Below, one piece after another: positions 22,501 through 41,535 of a DNA stretch of 64,000 bases. The DNA lies in NCBI RefSeq assembly GCF_949987515.2, contig NC_082690.1, positions 102,608,400 through 102,672,399 on the forward strand, read 5' to 3'. The position numbers and the translations under genes were made by a program. The notes beneath the pieces are model-generated. The model had not been told where the DNA came from. It saw only the letters and a program-made list of their open reading frames with translations, and made no database searches. The number at the start of each line of letters is the position of its first letter. Positions within the stretch are counted from its first letter, which is position 1. This DNA is from Delphinus delphis. Its lineage: Eukaryota; Chordata; Mammalia; Artiodactyla; Delphinidae.

Positions 22501-24556
22501 GCCCCCCGGAGACGGAGCTCTCTGAGGGCAGGGAGGCAGATGGCACAGGTGGGTCTGGGGGTCAGGTGACCAAGATGGTCCCTACCCCATGTCCCCTACC
22601 CCCGCCCCCAGGGCTTGCCGATGCCGCTGGTCTTCCTGTGTGCCTTGCACACATGCTCCCTGCTGGCCTTCCCTGCTGCAACCTCGCCCCACTCCCCCAG
22701 ATGGTTCCAGTAGCTCTTTGCCCTGCATCCCTGCTGTGTCCCTCTTGGCTGGCACCTCCCTTCTGCCTGCGCTGCCACCCACGCCATCCTACCCACCCAC
22801 ACCATCCTACCCACCCACGCCATCCTACCCACCCAGGCCATCCGACCCACCCACGCCATCCTACCCAACCACGCCATCCTACCCACCCACGCCACCTGAC
22901 CCACCCACGCCATCCTATCCAACCACGCCATCCTACCCACCCACGCCACCTGACCCACCCACGCCATCCGACCCAATCACGGCATCCTACCCACCCACGC
23001 CATCCTACCCACCCACGGCATCCTACCCACCCACGCCATCCTACCCACCCACACCATCCGACCCAACCACAGCGGTACCTAGGACCTCGGAGCAGCAGGG
23101 GACTTTAGTGAGAAGTCATTTATCCCTGTCAGCAGATGAGAAAACTGAGGCCCAGGGAGGGGAAGCATCTTGCCCAAGGTCACACAGTGAGTTAGTGTCA
23201 GAACCAGCACAGGGTCCAGCCTCCTGTCACCACCTTCACTCACCCAACCCTGGGCCCCTTCCGCCCTCACCTCTGCAGCTGCCTGTCCCCTGTGGCCCCT
23301 GTGCAGCTTCTCCCTGCTGGCCCCTCCACTCTGCCCAGTCCCTCCTGGCACTGCTCCGATACCCTCCCTGCCTGTGCCTCTTGCAGGGTCCCCCTCACCG
23401 GCACCCGTGCGCCGGGCCCAGAGCTCCCTGTGCTTGCGGGATGAGACCCTGGCAGGTGGGCAGCGGCGGAAACTCAGCTCAAGATTTCCCGTGGGGCGAA
23501 GCTCTGAGTCATTCAGCCCCGGGGACACCCCACGGCAGAGATTCCGACAGCGGCGCCCAGGCCCGCTGGGGGCACCCAGCTCCCATGGCAAAGGTGAGGG
23601 AAAGGGTCCCTCCTCCCACTAGCCCCCCAGTTCCCTGTGGACCCACCAGCTCCATGGGGGAGGGGGCTTCCTTCCTGTCTCCTGTGTCTCCCCACAAGCC
23701 CTGTTGCCTCTGTGTTGGTCCTCATGGCCCAGTGGCTGCCTTGTGCCCCCCCAGGACCTAGCGTGGGATGGGATGGCTCTGTCGAGACCCTGGCGGAGCG
23801 CGAAGCAGATGCCAACAGAGAGGGTGAGTGGGGGCCTGGGAAGGAGGGCAGGTAATTGCCCTGCCTGGGGCCCCTGGCAGGCCTCAGTCGCCCATTCACT
23901 CATTTGACAATGAACCTTTACGACGTGCCAGGTGATGTGCTAGCTGGGGATACAGCAGGGAACATTCTGGTGTGGGGAGGTGAGAGACAGCGAATAATGT
24001 GCATAAAAATAATAATTATCTACAACGGCTCATCCAATAGAAACCTGATGTGAGCTCCACGTGTAATTTAAAGTTTCTCAGTAGCCTCACCAGGAGAAGT
24101 AGAAAGAGGCATGTAAAATCAGTTTTAATAACATATTTTGCTTAACTCAGTATGCCTAAACTATTATCATTTTAATGTGTAGTCAGTATAAAAGTCATTA
24201 ATGAGGTATTTTATATTATTTTTTTCACACTAAGTCTGAAGTCCAGTGGTATTTTATACCCAAGCACACTGCAGTTCAGACCGGCCACATCTCACGTGCC
24301 CAGTCCTATACCGGGCAGCTCAGCCCTAGGATATTAGGAGGTGATGGTGTTCTGGGAAGACAGGAGAGCAGGGCGAGTGAGATCAGGAGCACCGGGCGGC
24401 AGAGGGAACAGCCGAAGCGAAGGCCTGGCGTGTCTGAGGCCTGGCAGGGCAGCCGGGAGTCCCCGGAGGGAGCGAGCCTGAGCTGAGCTTTTCCCTCCAG
24501 ACGTCGAGGTGCAGGAATCGGAGAAACGGGCTCTCGCGCCTTCCCTCAGCCAGTGA
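10579..24556 (+). CDS. CCDC88B: CCDC88B (HkRP3/Gipie), Hook-related coiled-coil protein, 27 coding exons
   Basis: Exons: 10579-10638, 10940-11073, 11215-11326, 11421-11490, 11568-11626, 11730-11813, 11889-12032, 12244-12392, 12561-12642, 12793-12951, 13493-13639, 13815-13923, 14103-14239, 14321-15451, 18568-18695, 18773-18890, 19650-19745, 19828-19968, 20427-20683, 21029-21172, 21381-21567, 21713-21858, 22089-22187, 22382-22548, 23387-23593, 23755-23823, 24501-24556. All introns are GT-AG and phases agree. The 4,392 nt encode 1,463 residues, close to the human length of 1,476 (recalled). The start has a good Kozak context (G at -3, G at +4). Residues about 10-180 are the HOOK-like domain (acidic run 32-37, WNLNHLW at 88-94). 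Residues about 245-480 and 710-1297 are Leu/Glu/Arg/Gln-rich coiled coil, split by a Pro-rich stretch inside exon 14. A basic patch (KVKRLMRPRR) begins the C-terminal tail, which ends SLSQ. Family knowledge: an immune-cell scaffold tied to microtubules, DOCK8 and lytic-granule positioning, and to inflammation in mice. The gene looks intact. Confidence 0.97.
12048..12089 (+). repeat. (AGG)14 triplet repeat in CCDC88B intron 7
   Basis: Fourteen uninterrupted AGG triplets begin 16 bases past the exon 7 donor (12033). Pure triplet runs of this length are usually polymorphic. The purine- and G-rich strand could influence splicing or form G-quadruplex-like structure. The tract is in frame with exon 7. 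Confidence 0.95.
14321..15451 (+). other. CCDC88B: CCDC88B large exon 14
   Basis: At 1,131 bp this exon is over four times longer than any other in the gene. It encodes residues 483-859. The first two thirds are low complexity, rich in Pro, Gln, Ala, Glu and Gly, with loosely repeated 'PQ-L' and 'ASD' phrases. The last third is strong Glu/Arg/Ala coiled coil. From memory of the human protein, most length and sequence differences fall in this first part, while exons on both sides align closely. Confidence 0.85.
15660..15865 (+). repeat. MIR relic in CCDC88B intron 14
   Basis: 'gcctgggtgcaaatcctggc', 'cctccctctgtgaaatgggg' and 'atgctgggcaaaggctcaag' follow the MIR core. Intron 14 (15452-18567) is the longest in the gene and is mostly old repeat and unassigned sequence. 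Confidence 0.6.
16235..16350 (+). mobile_element. short CHR-type SINE in CCDC88B intron 14
   Basis: Head 'gaattccctggcagtccac', B box 'ggttcaatccctgg', then 'aactaagattctgcaagcc' and a poly-A tail. Flanked by a perfect 16-bp target duplication, AAGGTGGCAGGTGAGG, at 16219 and 16351. It lies in the sense direction of the host gene. Confidence 0.95.
17165..17370 (+). repeat. MIR relic in CCDC88B intron 14
   Basis: 'agctgtgtggcttggggcca', 'cttaacctctcggagtctc' and 'agtgcctggcactcagtatg' form a clear MIR in the gene's sense orientation. Confidence 0.75.
18395..18520 (-). repeat. MIR relic in CCDC88B intron 14
   Basis: 'cccattttacagatggggga' and 'gatatttgcccagggtgaca' are the reverse-oriented MIR core, ending just before exon 15. 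Confidence 0.65.
20049..20200 (+). repeat. two-copy 76-bp tandem duplication in CCDC88B intron 18
   Basis: The segment starting 'ctgtccgtaccccctctgcc' at 20049 recurs at 20125 with only a few base changes. Both copies are C/T-rich and lie in intron 18 (19969-20426), upstream of an exon 19 acceptor that uses TAG. Confidence 0.92.
22779..23072 (+). repeat. 18-bp minisatellite in CCDC88B intron 24
   Basis: About 16 copies of an 18-bp unit, 'ccatcctacccacccacg', with variants such as 'ccacctgacccacccacg'. A 54-bp higher-order unit of three variants occurs twice (22856-22909 and 22910-22963). As the unit is a multiple of three and holds no stop, several frames stay open through it. Confidence 0.93.
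23105..23215 (-). repeat. MIR relic in CCDC88B intron 24
   Basis: 'cagatgagaaaactgaggcc' and 'cttgcccaaggtcacacagt' form the reverse-oriented MIR core directly after the minisatellite. Confidence 0.7.
23824..24500. other. CCDC88B intron 26 with old repeats
   Basis: Intron between the last two coding exons. The first half has 'cgacgtgccaggtgatgtgc' and 'tacagcagggaacattctgg', typical of an old mammalian repeat. The AT-rich middle (about 23990-24250) is unlike the GC-rich surroundings and is probably an unidentified repeat. Confidence 0.45.
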
Positions 24557-24966
24557 CACTGCGTGGATGGGGAGCTTGGGAGTGGAGTCTTCTCGACTCT
24601 GGAGTCTCACCGGGGGCGCCAGGCAGCCCAAGAATCTGGGGAGGCAGGGCACTTGTGGCAAATCCTTGGACAGGGAGGCCTGGGCCCCCAGATCCTCCAC
24701 AGCCTGCACTGGGGCCCCGAGCTGGAGCTGGGATGACTTTATGGACAGGGCCGATGGCCGGCCCCCACAAACGGCTCCCGCCTGGGGCTCCGCCATGCGG
24801 CCCTTGCTGAGGAGGTGGTCTCCGGGACAGCCCCCAGCTGAAGGAGGCAGGCAGGAGTGGGCAAGAGAGCCCCCTGCCCGGTCCAGACGGTGAGCCAAGG
24901 ACCATTTCCCGGGGACTGTGGCCTGGGCCCATCTCTGAGCCTTAGCTGGGATGTGAGGGACACGAG

Positions 24967-24972
24967 AATAAA
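24967..24972 (+). terminator. CCDC88B poly(A) signal AATAAA
   Basis: The canonical hexamer lies 410 bases past the CCDC88B stop codon, followed at about 24996 by 'ctgtgccctgtgtctacc', a plausible GU-rich downstream element. This gives a 3' UTR of about 0.43 kb. Confidence 0.85.
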
Positions 24973-24999
24973 GCTGGGATGCAACCACCTGAATCTGTG

Positions 25000-26780
25000 C
25001 CCTGTGTCTACCAGCCGCATCTAGGAGCCACTAGGTGCCAGGACACATGTGGCCTGGGATCCTTCTCTGCTGTCAGAGGCCTGTGGCCATTGGCCTCCTT
25101 GCCCTTCATGGGGCAGCAAGGGGCTTTCTTCAGGGGAGGGGCCCGCTGGGCTGGCCTGGATGTCGCAGTGGTGGGGGGAGGGGGCAGAGGTTCTGGGTAG
25201 CCAGCAGAGCGGGTAGGGTCTGAGTCTGGGCTCAGCCTTTGCTTGAAAGGTGAGGTCTGGGCTCCCGAGTGTGGGGCAGGAGAAGTACCCAGAGGGCCTG
25301 CGCCCGCCCCCTGTACCCTCTTCTCTCCTTTTATTTCTTCCTGCCTCCTCATCCTCTCTCCTCCATGCCTTTGGGGCTGAGCCCCTCGCCAGGGAATTTA
25401 CCGTCCTTGGGGTGTCGCCTGGTGTCGGGGGCTGTTGTGGAGGGACACACGAGGTGGGAAGGACGCCGGGGTCTCTGACCAGGGCCTCTAGGATGACGCC
25501 CGGGAAGGGGGCCATTAGCCTGGGCGGCAGGACGTGAGTCAAGGCACCTGGGGCCGCCCAGAGTAGGGTGGGGCTGCCCGGCTGAGGTGAGGCAACCTGA
25601 ATCTGGGGGTGGGGAGAGCTGGGAGGGGTGGCCAGGCCAGCCTCCCCAGGGTGACCTATTGCAGCCTGACTCACAGGGTTTCCACAGCCCTCCCCTTGGG
25701 GATAACCCACCGCTCTGCCTTCCTTCTCTCAGCCTGAGTTTCTGAGGTTGGTGGCATGGGAGTGGACCCCCCTGGCCTCCAGTGGGGTTGAGCAGCTGGA
25801 AGCCCCTCCTACAGGCCTCAGGGCAGGGGGCTTTGTTGGCTGCCCCACCCTGTTGGTGGCCCCTGTCAGTTGTCAGGGAGGGGGACAAGGCGCTGGGCCT
25901 GATGGGGAGAGCAGGCCACACCTATGTGGCTCTGACACCCCTTTTGAGGTCTACTTTGTGCCAGGCTTGGGAACCACAAGGGGCAGAGCCACATCGGGGT
26001 GCGCGCACTGGGTGGGCTGTGAAGGGTGCCTGGGGGCTGAGGTGCTTTTATAGGTCCACTTGCTTTAGGAAGATTCGGTCAGAAAATCGGCTGCCCCTCC
26101 CTGCTGGGGGTTGGGCTGGGCTCCCTCTTGGTGCCCCTTGTAGGTAAGGGGAGCCCAGAGACAGGGCTTGGTCCTCAGGGTGCCTGTGCCCCCAGGCCTC
26201 CCCGGCAAAGGCAAGTCTGCAGGGGAGAGGGTCTCGCTGGCTGCCGGGGGTATAGACAGGGAGCTGGGCTGGGCCGGGCGGCTTCTGGGACCCTCTTAGC
26301 CTGCCCAGCACCAAGAGCGAGAGCCCTGCTGAGTGAGAGGCGCAGGGCTGGGGCTGGGCTGGCAGTAGCTGGACAAGGGTGGCCGTGTGGCTTCAGGCTG
26401 CTCGTCTGGCAAGGGGACCGACAGATCCCCTCCCCTATTTGCTGAGGTCAAGGAGTGATCAAAAACGAGGCAAGTGGGTTGTGATTTTTATGAAATCCCT
26501 CACTTTCGCTGGTGGCTAAGAATTGGACAGAGCTGCTTGGCTGCCCTTGGGGCTGGCACCCTGGAGGGGAAGGCGGCTCTAAAGTACCTGAGTGGGACCC
26601 CCATCCCCCTTGGGACACAGCCTGACGTGGACTTACCGCCCTGGGGCCAACACCTGGCTTGGGAGTGTCCGCCCCACAGAGGCCCCAGGTTATCCACGGA
26701 CCCCAGGCACGGCTCCTAAGGGGTGTTCCCAGGTCCCCAGGATGGTCGCCTGGGGCCCAGAGCGCACAGCCCTAGCACCA
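25000..26780. other. intergenic gap between CCDC88B and RPS6KA4
   Basis: No gene or young SINE recognised. The sequence is GC-rich. Long open frames on the minus strand (for example 25021-25710) lack splice context or recognisable protein features and look like a by-product of GC content. Regulatory DNA for RPS6KA4 may lie here but I cannot point to it. Confidence 0.5.
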
Positions 26781-26799
26781 GCCCCCTGCGCCTGCGGGA

Positions 26800-27009
26800 G
26801 ATGGGACCGCCCCGTCCGCCCGCCCCCCGCCCGGCGCTGTCACGTTCCAGCGCCTGACTCAGGCCGCGCGGGGCGGGGAGCAGGGAGGCGGCGCCGGAGC
26901 CCGCCTCAGCCCCGGAGGCGGCACCAGGAAGCTCCCGCCCCGGCCGGAGCCGCCATGTAACCGGCGCCGCCCGGAGCTGAGCCTCGCGGGCCCCAGCGAC
27001 CCGCCGGCC
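26800..27009 (+). promoter_or_regulatory. RPS6KA4 CpG-rich promoter and 5' leader
   Basis: Dense CpG, no TATA box. At 26833-26854 is an inverted repeat with 7-bp arms (GGCGCTG / CAGCGCC) and an 8-base spacer. It abuts TGACTCA (26855-26861), the AP-1 consensus, and a GC box 'gcggggcggggag' follows at about 26868-26880. The exact transcription start is unknown, so the split between promoter and leader is inferred. Confidence 0.6.
26955..26960 (+). promoter_or_regulatory. start-stop upstream ORF (ATGTAA) in the RPS6KA4 leader
   Basis: ATG is directly followed by TAA, in the context 'gccgccATGT', which matches the Kozak -6 to -1 bases. It lies 55 bases upstream of the main start codon, in another frame. 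Start-stop elements are known to hold ribosomes and lower translation of the main frame. It matters only if transcription begins upstream of it. Confidence 0.65.
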
Positions 27010-36699
<9,690 letters not shown>

Positions 36700-37411
36700 C
36701 CTCCGTCACTGTGACCCTCTCCCCGGTCGGGGCTGTGTTCTAGGAGGCCGGCTCACTGCCCCCAGGCCTCCTGTATAGCTCCGCCCCATCCCCAGGGATT
36801 GTTACCCTTCTCTCCCCTCCCCCCACCCCACCCCCAGACAGAGCAGAAGTATTTTTATAAGCAGAGAATTTTTTTAATGTCTTACCGGATAGAGTTAGAG
36901 ATGCAGGGAGGGAGGGGGCCTGCTGGGGAGTGGAGTGGGGGGCCCTCTGCCTAGATGCGGCCTCATCTGGTGGAAGGTACTTCTCCCCCAGGGGGCTGCC
37001 CGGCAGGGGAGGGCTCCTCCTCCATTTCTAAGCACTGAGTTGCCACAGGGAGAAACTGGGACCTCTCCCCTGCCCTCCCCTGAGGTCCTGCTCTTGGGAG
37101 GGGGCACCCCTCAAGCTGTCACTTTATGGACTGTTCGTGCAATTACGTCCACCAAAGACCTGTGTCGGGGGCGCTCAGTGAGAGGCCCTGGGGGACCCCC
37201 TGAAGCATTTCTGCCTCACTTCATGTCACCTGCTTCCCCCTATTGAGGCTAAGGAAGGAGGTAGGCGATCCCCTAAAAGGGGAGGCCCCCTTCTCACCCA
37301 TCCCCTCCCCTTTGGCACAGCTGCCCCTAGCTGGGGGTGGCACCTTGGGGGTCTGGGGTGGGCATCCACAGTCACTGCCTCAGCCCATCCAGGCTGTGCC
37401 TTTGACTTAAA

Positions 37412-37417
37412 AATAAA
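37412..37417 (+). terminator. RPS6KA4 poly(A) signal AATAAA
   Basis: Canonical hexamer 713 bases past the stop codon, followed by 'gctgtgtgtggcatgtgtgt', a strong GU-rich downstream element. The 3' UTR is therefore about 36700-37435. Confidence 0.92.
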
Positions 37418-37439
37418 AGTCTACCCAGTGCTGTGTGTG

Positions 37440-37470
37440 GCATGTGTGTGTGTGTGTGTTGGGGGTGTGT
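37440..37470. repeat. GT-rich tract downstream of RPS6KA4
   Basis: A short run of GT repeats and 'gggggtgtgt' right after the cleavage region. It may double as part of the 3'-end processing signal. Confidence 0.7.
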
Positions 37471-37619
37471 ATAGGCAGAGGTCTTGGGGCTACCTGCCAG
37501 CCAACGGGGCCTGAGACCTCAAAAAGGAGGGACAGGGCAGACCCTTCTGGGTAAGATGGTACCCTTTGTCCTTGGCTTTTGACATGAGGGTCAAACAGTT
37601 ATCTTGGGTGTGTATCTGA

Positions 37620-38050
37620 TACCTCTGCCATGTACCATTTCGGATTCTCCTGGTTGGAAGTAGTAGAAAACCCAACCTAAACTTGCTTCAGCAGAACAGG
37701 ACTTCTTGGCTTTTTGAACCACACAACCCAGGGGTAGCTTCAGGCGAGACCTGATCAGGATGCAAACATATGATCAGGACTCAGCTCCCCAGTCTCAGCT
37801 TTTTATTCTGTTGTGGGCTTTTTTGGTGTTGCAGACTCGGAGGAGTCTTCTTTTGGCCCCAAGATGGGTGGCAGGTGCTCCAGGGAGCTACAGATTGAAG
37901 TCTGGTGATAAAGAGAGTCTTTGTCTTAGCGTTCCTGGCAGGAATCCTGAGATGTACTCCAATTGGATCCATTTAGGTCAAGTGCCTACGCTGAATCAAT
38001 CACTGTGGCCAGGGATGCAGTGTGCTGATTGGCTTAGATCTGGATCTTAG
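37620..38050. repeat. ancient interspersed repeat, family unnamed
   Basis: 'gaaaacccaacctaaacttg', 'aatcaatcactgtggccagg' and 'gtgctgattggcttagatc' resemble an old mammalian interspersed repeat also seen in RPS6KA4 intron 8. Family not identified. Confidence 0.45.
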
Positions 38051-38670
38051 ACTCCCCTCTGCAACCTCATTGGGTGGAGAGCAGGAGAAGGGGTGGTCCC
38101 TAGATAGAGGTCAGTTGGACAGGGCTTGGTTCCGGTCAGGGAGGGAGAGCAGGAGGGGAGCAGCTCATACCCACGGCTGTGGCAGTGATCAGAGTGTGCC
38201 CCTCTCAAGGGGCGTGAGACTGCCCTTGTGTGATCCCTCCTGGGTGGTTGTGGCCATAGGGCAGTTTGGCCTGAGCGCCTCTGTGCCCCCCCAGGTCAGG
38301 GCTATTTGTCCGTATAGTGCAGATGTCCTGAGAGCCCCAGCCCCCTGCCTGGACACTATGGGCTGCTGCAGGCCTCTCTCCCCATAGGCACCCTGTGGGG
38401 TCATCTCAGCATGGACCTTCCCCTCCTGTTCTGAGGTTTGCCTCTTAGAGGAGGAGGTAACTGGAGGCCTGGGGACAGGAGCTGGGGCCCCACAGATGCT
38501 GAAGTCAGGGCAAAGCCAGGTGGGCCTGGTGGGCAGGTGGGACCCCATGGGTGTGGGTCAAGGGCAGTTGTGGGGGTGTGGGAACACCCAACTGTATCCC
38601 ATCCTATGGGTCTGAGGGAGGAGAGGGGGGCCCAGGAGAAGGTCGGAGGGAGGGGAGGGGAAAGCATCGC
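38050..38670. other. intergenic sequence, no gene seen
   Basis: No recognisable repeat, exon or RNA. The open frames are short and overlap on both strands. Confidence 0.45.
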
Positions 38671-39000
38671 TAATTCTGACTCTTGTTTTACTGACCGTGT
38701 GACTTGAGTAAGTCACTTAACAGTCCCAGGCTTCCCCATTTGTCAAGAGGGAGTCATGGCTGTCAGGATGAACTAGAGGATGAACACATGTGAGAGTGGG
38801 GTCATTTAACGACCAAGTATTTACTGGGATTTACTGAGGTCTTCCAGTGTGCGGGGACTGCCCTGAACACTACATGGCTTATCTCATGGACTCCCCACGA
38901 CTAGCTGATGAAGAAAACACCATTTCCATTTAATAGAGGGAAAAGTGAGCCTCAGTGAAGGTCAGCACCTTGCTCAAGGTCACTCAGCTAGAAGTGCCTT
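38670..39000. repeat. pair of MIR relics, opposite orientations
   Basis: A + strand MIR at about 38675-38800 ('gtgacttgagtaagtcactt', 'cccatttgtcaagaggga') is followed at about 38805-39000 by a reverse one ('cagtgtgcggggactgccct', 'ccttgctcaaggtcactcag'). Confidence 0.6.
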
Positions 39001-39172
39001 CCATCCCGGTGGTCTGATTCCAGCCTTCCCTCAACCATAGGAGTTCTGTAGTGAGGATGGGCTTTAATTTTACCCCAAGGCTGGATGTTTGGATTGTTTA
39101 AAACTTTGTTTCTATCATAAATGATGTGGAGACAAGTTGGTACATAAATCTGTGCATTTAAAAAATACCTTG

Positions 39173-39455
39173 GGCTTCCCTGGTGGCACAGTGGTTAAGA
39201 ATCTGCCTCCAATGCAGGGGACACAAGTTTGATCCCTGGTGCAGGAAGGCCCCACATGTTGCGGAGCAACTAAGCCGCTGTACCACAGCTACTGAGCCTG
39301 CGCTCTAGAGCCGGTGCTCCGCAAAAACACAAGCCGCTGCAATGAGAAGCCTGCGCAGCACAACGAAGAGTAGCCTCAGCTCGTGGCAACTAGAGAAAGC
39401 CGGCGTGCAGCAACGAAGACCCAACGCAGCCAAAATAAATAAGTAAATAAAAATT
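39173..39455 (+). mobile_element. CHR-type SINE, long form
   Basis: Head 'gcttccctggtggcacagtg', body 'ctactgagcctgcgctctag' and an AAATAA-rich tail. 'aaaaaataccttg' before and 'aaaaaatagcttt' after are the likely, slightly diverged target duplication. Confidence 0.87.
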
Positions 39456-39474
39456 AAAAAATAGCTTTATTGAG

Positions 39475-39613
39475 GGAATTCCCTGGCGGTCCAGTGGTTA
39501 GGACTTGGTGCCTTTACTGCTGGGGCCCGGGTTCAATCCCTGGTTGGGGAACTAAAATCCTGCAAGCCACGCTGGGCAGAAGGGCCAAAAAAAAAAAAAA
39601 AAAAAAAAAAAAA
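39475..39613 (+). mobile_element. short CHR-type SINE
   Basis: Head 'gaattccctggcggtccagt', B box 'gggttcaatccctgg', then 'aactaaaatcctgcaagcc' and an uninterrupted A run of about 28 bases, typical of a recent copy. Confidence 0.9.
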
Positions 39614-39690
39614 TCACCGAATTGTCCTCTCAAATGGGTGAATAATGTGGTATATAAATTATACCTCAATTAAAAATATCTCAGTAGAGC

Positions 39691-39812
39691 TTTTTTTTTT
39701 TTGGCCGCTGTTTTCTTCTTTTTTTGGATCTTAGTTCCCTGACCAGGGATTGAACTCGGGCCCGGGCAGTGAAAGCGCCAAGTCCTAACCACTGGACCGC
39801 CAGGGAATTCCC
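39691..39812 (-). mobile_element. short CHR-type SINE, reverse orientation
   Basis: Poly-T start, 'gatcttagttccctgaccag' and the inverted head 'ccgccagggaattcc'. It forms a three-SINE cluster with the two preceding elements. Confidence 0.87.
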
Positions 39813-40920
39813 CAGTGAGTTTTAGAATATTCGGAGTCGTACAACCATCATTGCATCATTGTACAACCATCAGTCTAGTTTTAGAACACTTTTTTTCACC
39901 TCCAAAAGAAACTCTGTGCCCACTGGCAGTCACTCTGCCTTTCCCCTGGACCTTCCAGCCCTAGACAACCATCATCTAAATCCTGTTTTGTAGATTTGCC
40001 TACATACTTTGATATATACTTTGAAATATACTTTCAAACATCCATTCACAAATATACTGGCATACAGTCTCAGAAGCAGGGTATGAAAATGTCACATTTC
40101 ATTTTATGCTCACAAGCACTGAGTGTTATCACTCAGTGATAAAACCTTTGCTACTCTGATGGATAAAAAGTGGTCTCTTATCTGCAATTTCCTCACCCTC
40201 CATCCCACATAACTCACAGCCACCCTAAGAAAGAGGTCTTCCTAGTCTCATTTCATGAGACTCAGAGGATGGGAGTAACCCCAAGGAGGGAGCCTGTTGG
40301 ATGGAAGGGACTGGGGCTCAGAGGAATGAGCAGCCTTGATCTGAGTCCTGCCTCTACCCGGAGTGGTCAGGGAACCTGCAGGGGAGACAGATGACACTTG
40401 GGCTGTAAGCTGGACAGGGTGTGACCAAGCAGAGTGGGCGGGGAGAGGGCGGCCACAGGCAGGGAGGTGGGGAGCTCAGAGGCAAGTGATCAGGGCTGCG
40501 GTCTGGCAGCCTGCTTCCTTCTACACCTTGACTTTGGTCTCTAACCAGCCCAGCCCTACGTGGAGGCTGTCTCTTCCGGGAGAGCTGGAAGGGCTCACCT
40601 TTCTGCATCGAGCCTCTAATTCCCCTCTTAAATGGCCTCACGGGGTAGGCTCAGGCTCCCAGCTCTGTTAAAATGCTGATGCCCTTGAGAAGGCCTGGCA
40701 GCCCGTAAACATTCACCTCCCTCCAAGTCACTGTTAACCAGCTGCTGTCAGAACTGAAGTCGGGGTGCTTGCTTTTAGTCTGTGCCTTGCAACCACCATT
40801 TGACCCCTCCTTAACATCCCCTGCATCTCTCAACAAGAATATTCCACAGTCATGTAGTAGGGATTGCAAACTGGTACCAGTGCCTGGCCTAGAGAGACTT
40901 GGTATTTTGGGGGGCAGGGG
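39813..40920. other. intergenic sequence, no gene seen
   Basis: The first part (about 39820-40080: 'gtacaaccatcattgcatca', 'ctctgtgcccactggcagtc') looks like old LINE-derived sequence. The rest is unassigned. Confidence 0.4.
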
Positions 40921-40932
40921 AGACAGCACGTT

Positions 40933-41136
40933 TGTTTGTTTATTTATTTATTTATTATTTGCCTGCACTGGGTCTTAGTTGTGGCATGCTGGATATTCGT
41001 TGCCACATGTGGGATCTTTAGTTGTGGCATGCAGGATCTAGTTCCCTGACCAGGGATCAAACCCAGGCCCCCTGCATTGGGAGTGTGGACCAAACCCAGA
41101 CCCCCTGCATTAACCACTGGACCACCAGGGAAGACC
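40933..41136 (-). mobile_element. CHR-type SINE with internal duplication, reverse orientation
   Basis: T-rich start and 'gggtcttagttgtggcatgc'. The inverted B-box segment occurs twice ('gatcaaacccaggccccctg' and 'gaccaaacccagaccccctg'), so about 30 bp of the tRNA-like head were duplicated. Flanks 'cagcacgttt' and 'cagcacatgttt' suggest the target duplication. Confidence 0.85.
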
Positions 41137-41459
41137 CAGCACATGTTTCAAAATGAGAAATTGCATATGAAAGCCTGGATGTTTGACTTTTATTGATGGC
41201 CTGACCAGTCAAAGCAGAATCGTGTTGCCACATAGAGAGGGCCCCTGCTTTCTGGTTGGCCCCAGTCCCCACCACTCTCTATTGACCATACCAGCTCAGT
41301 CCCTCATTTATCTTCCTGAAACCTCTAGGTATCTGAGTTTGCAACTCTCATATAAATAGTCTCCTTCCACATTCACTGCTACACAAAAATGTGGTTTGTG
41401 AAATGTCAAAGATGCCCCATCAATCTTTTGTTTGTTTCAAAATTTAAATTTAGTTTGTA

Positions 41460-41498
41460 TTGGGTTGGCCAAAAAGTTTGTTTGGGTCTTTCCATAAA
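41460..41498 (+). mobile_element. mariner-type terminal inverted repeat fragment
   Basis: After a TA, the sequence 'ttgggttggccaaaaagttt' followed by 'gtttgggtctttccataa' matches the terminal repeat of mariner elements common in artiodactyl genomes. No second terminal repeat or transposase frame is visible, so it is a solo end or a decayed copy. Confidence 0.7.
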
Positions 41499-41535
41499 TA
41501 AACTCATATGGTTCAAAATTCAAAGGCTACAAAGG

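Noticed and set aside
22589..23761. 390-codon plus-strand frame with Pro/Tyr/Thr/Ser repeats
   Set aside because: Openness comes from the 18-bp minisatellite, and it crosses exons 25 and 26 in the wrong frame. Only the frame continuous with exon 24 is kept as a finding.
25021..25710. 229-codon minus-strand frame between the two genes
   Set aside because: GC-rich chance frame; no domain, no plausible promoter, no splice or poly(A) support.
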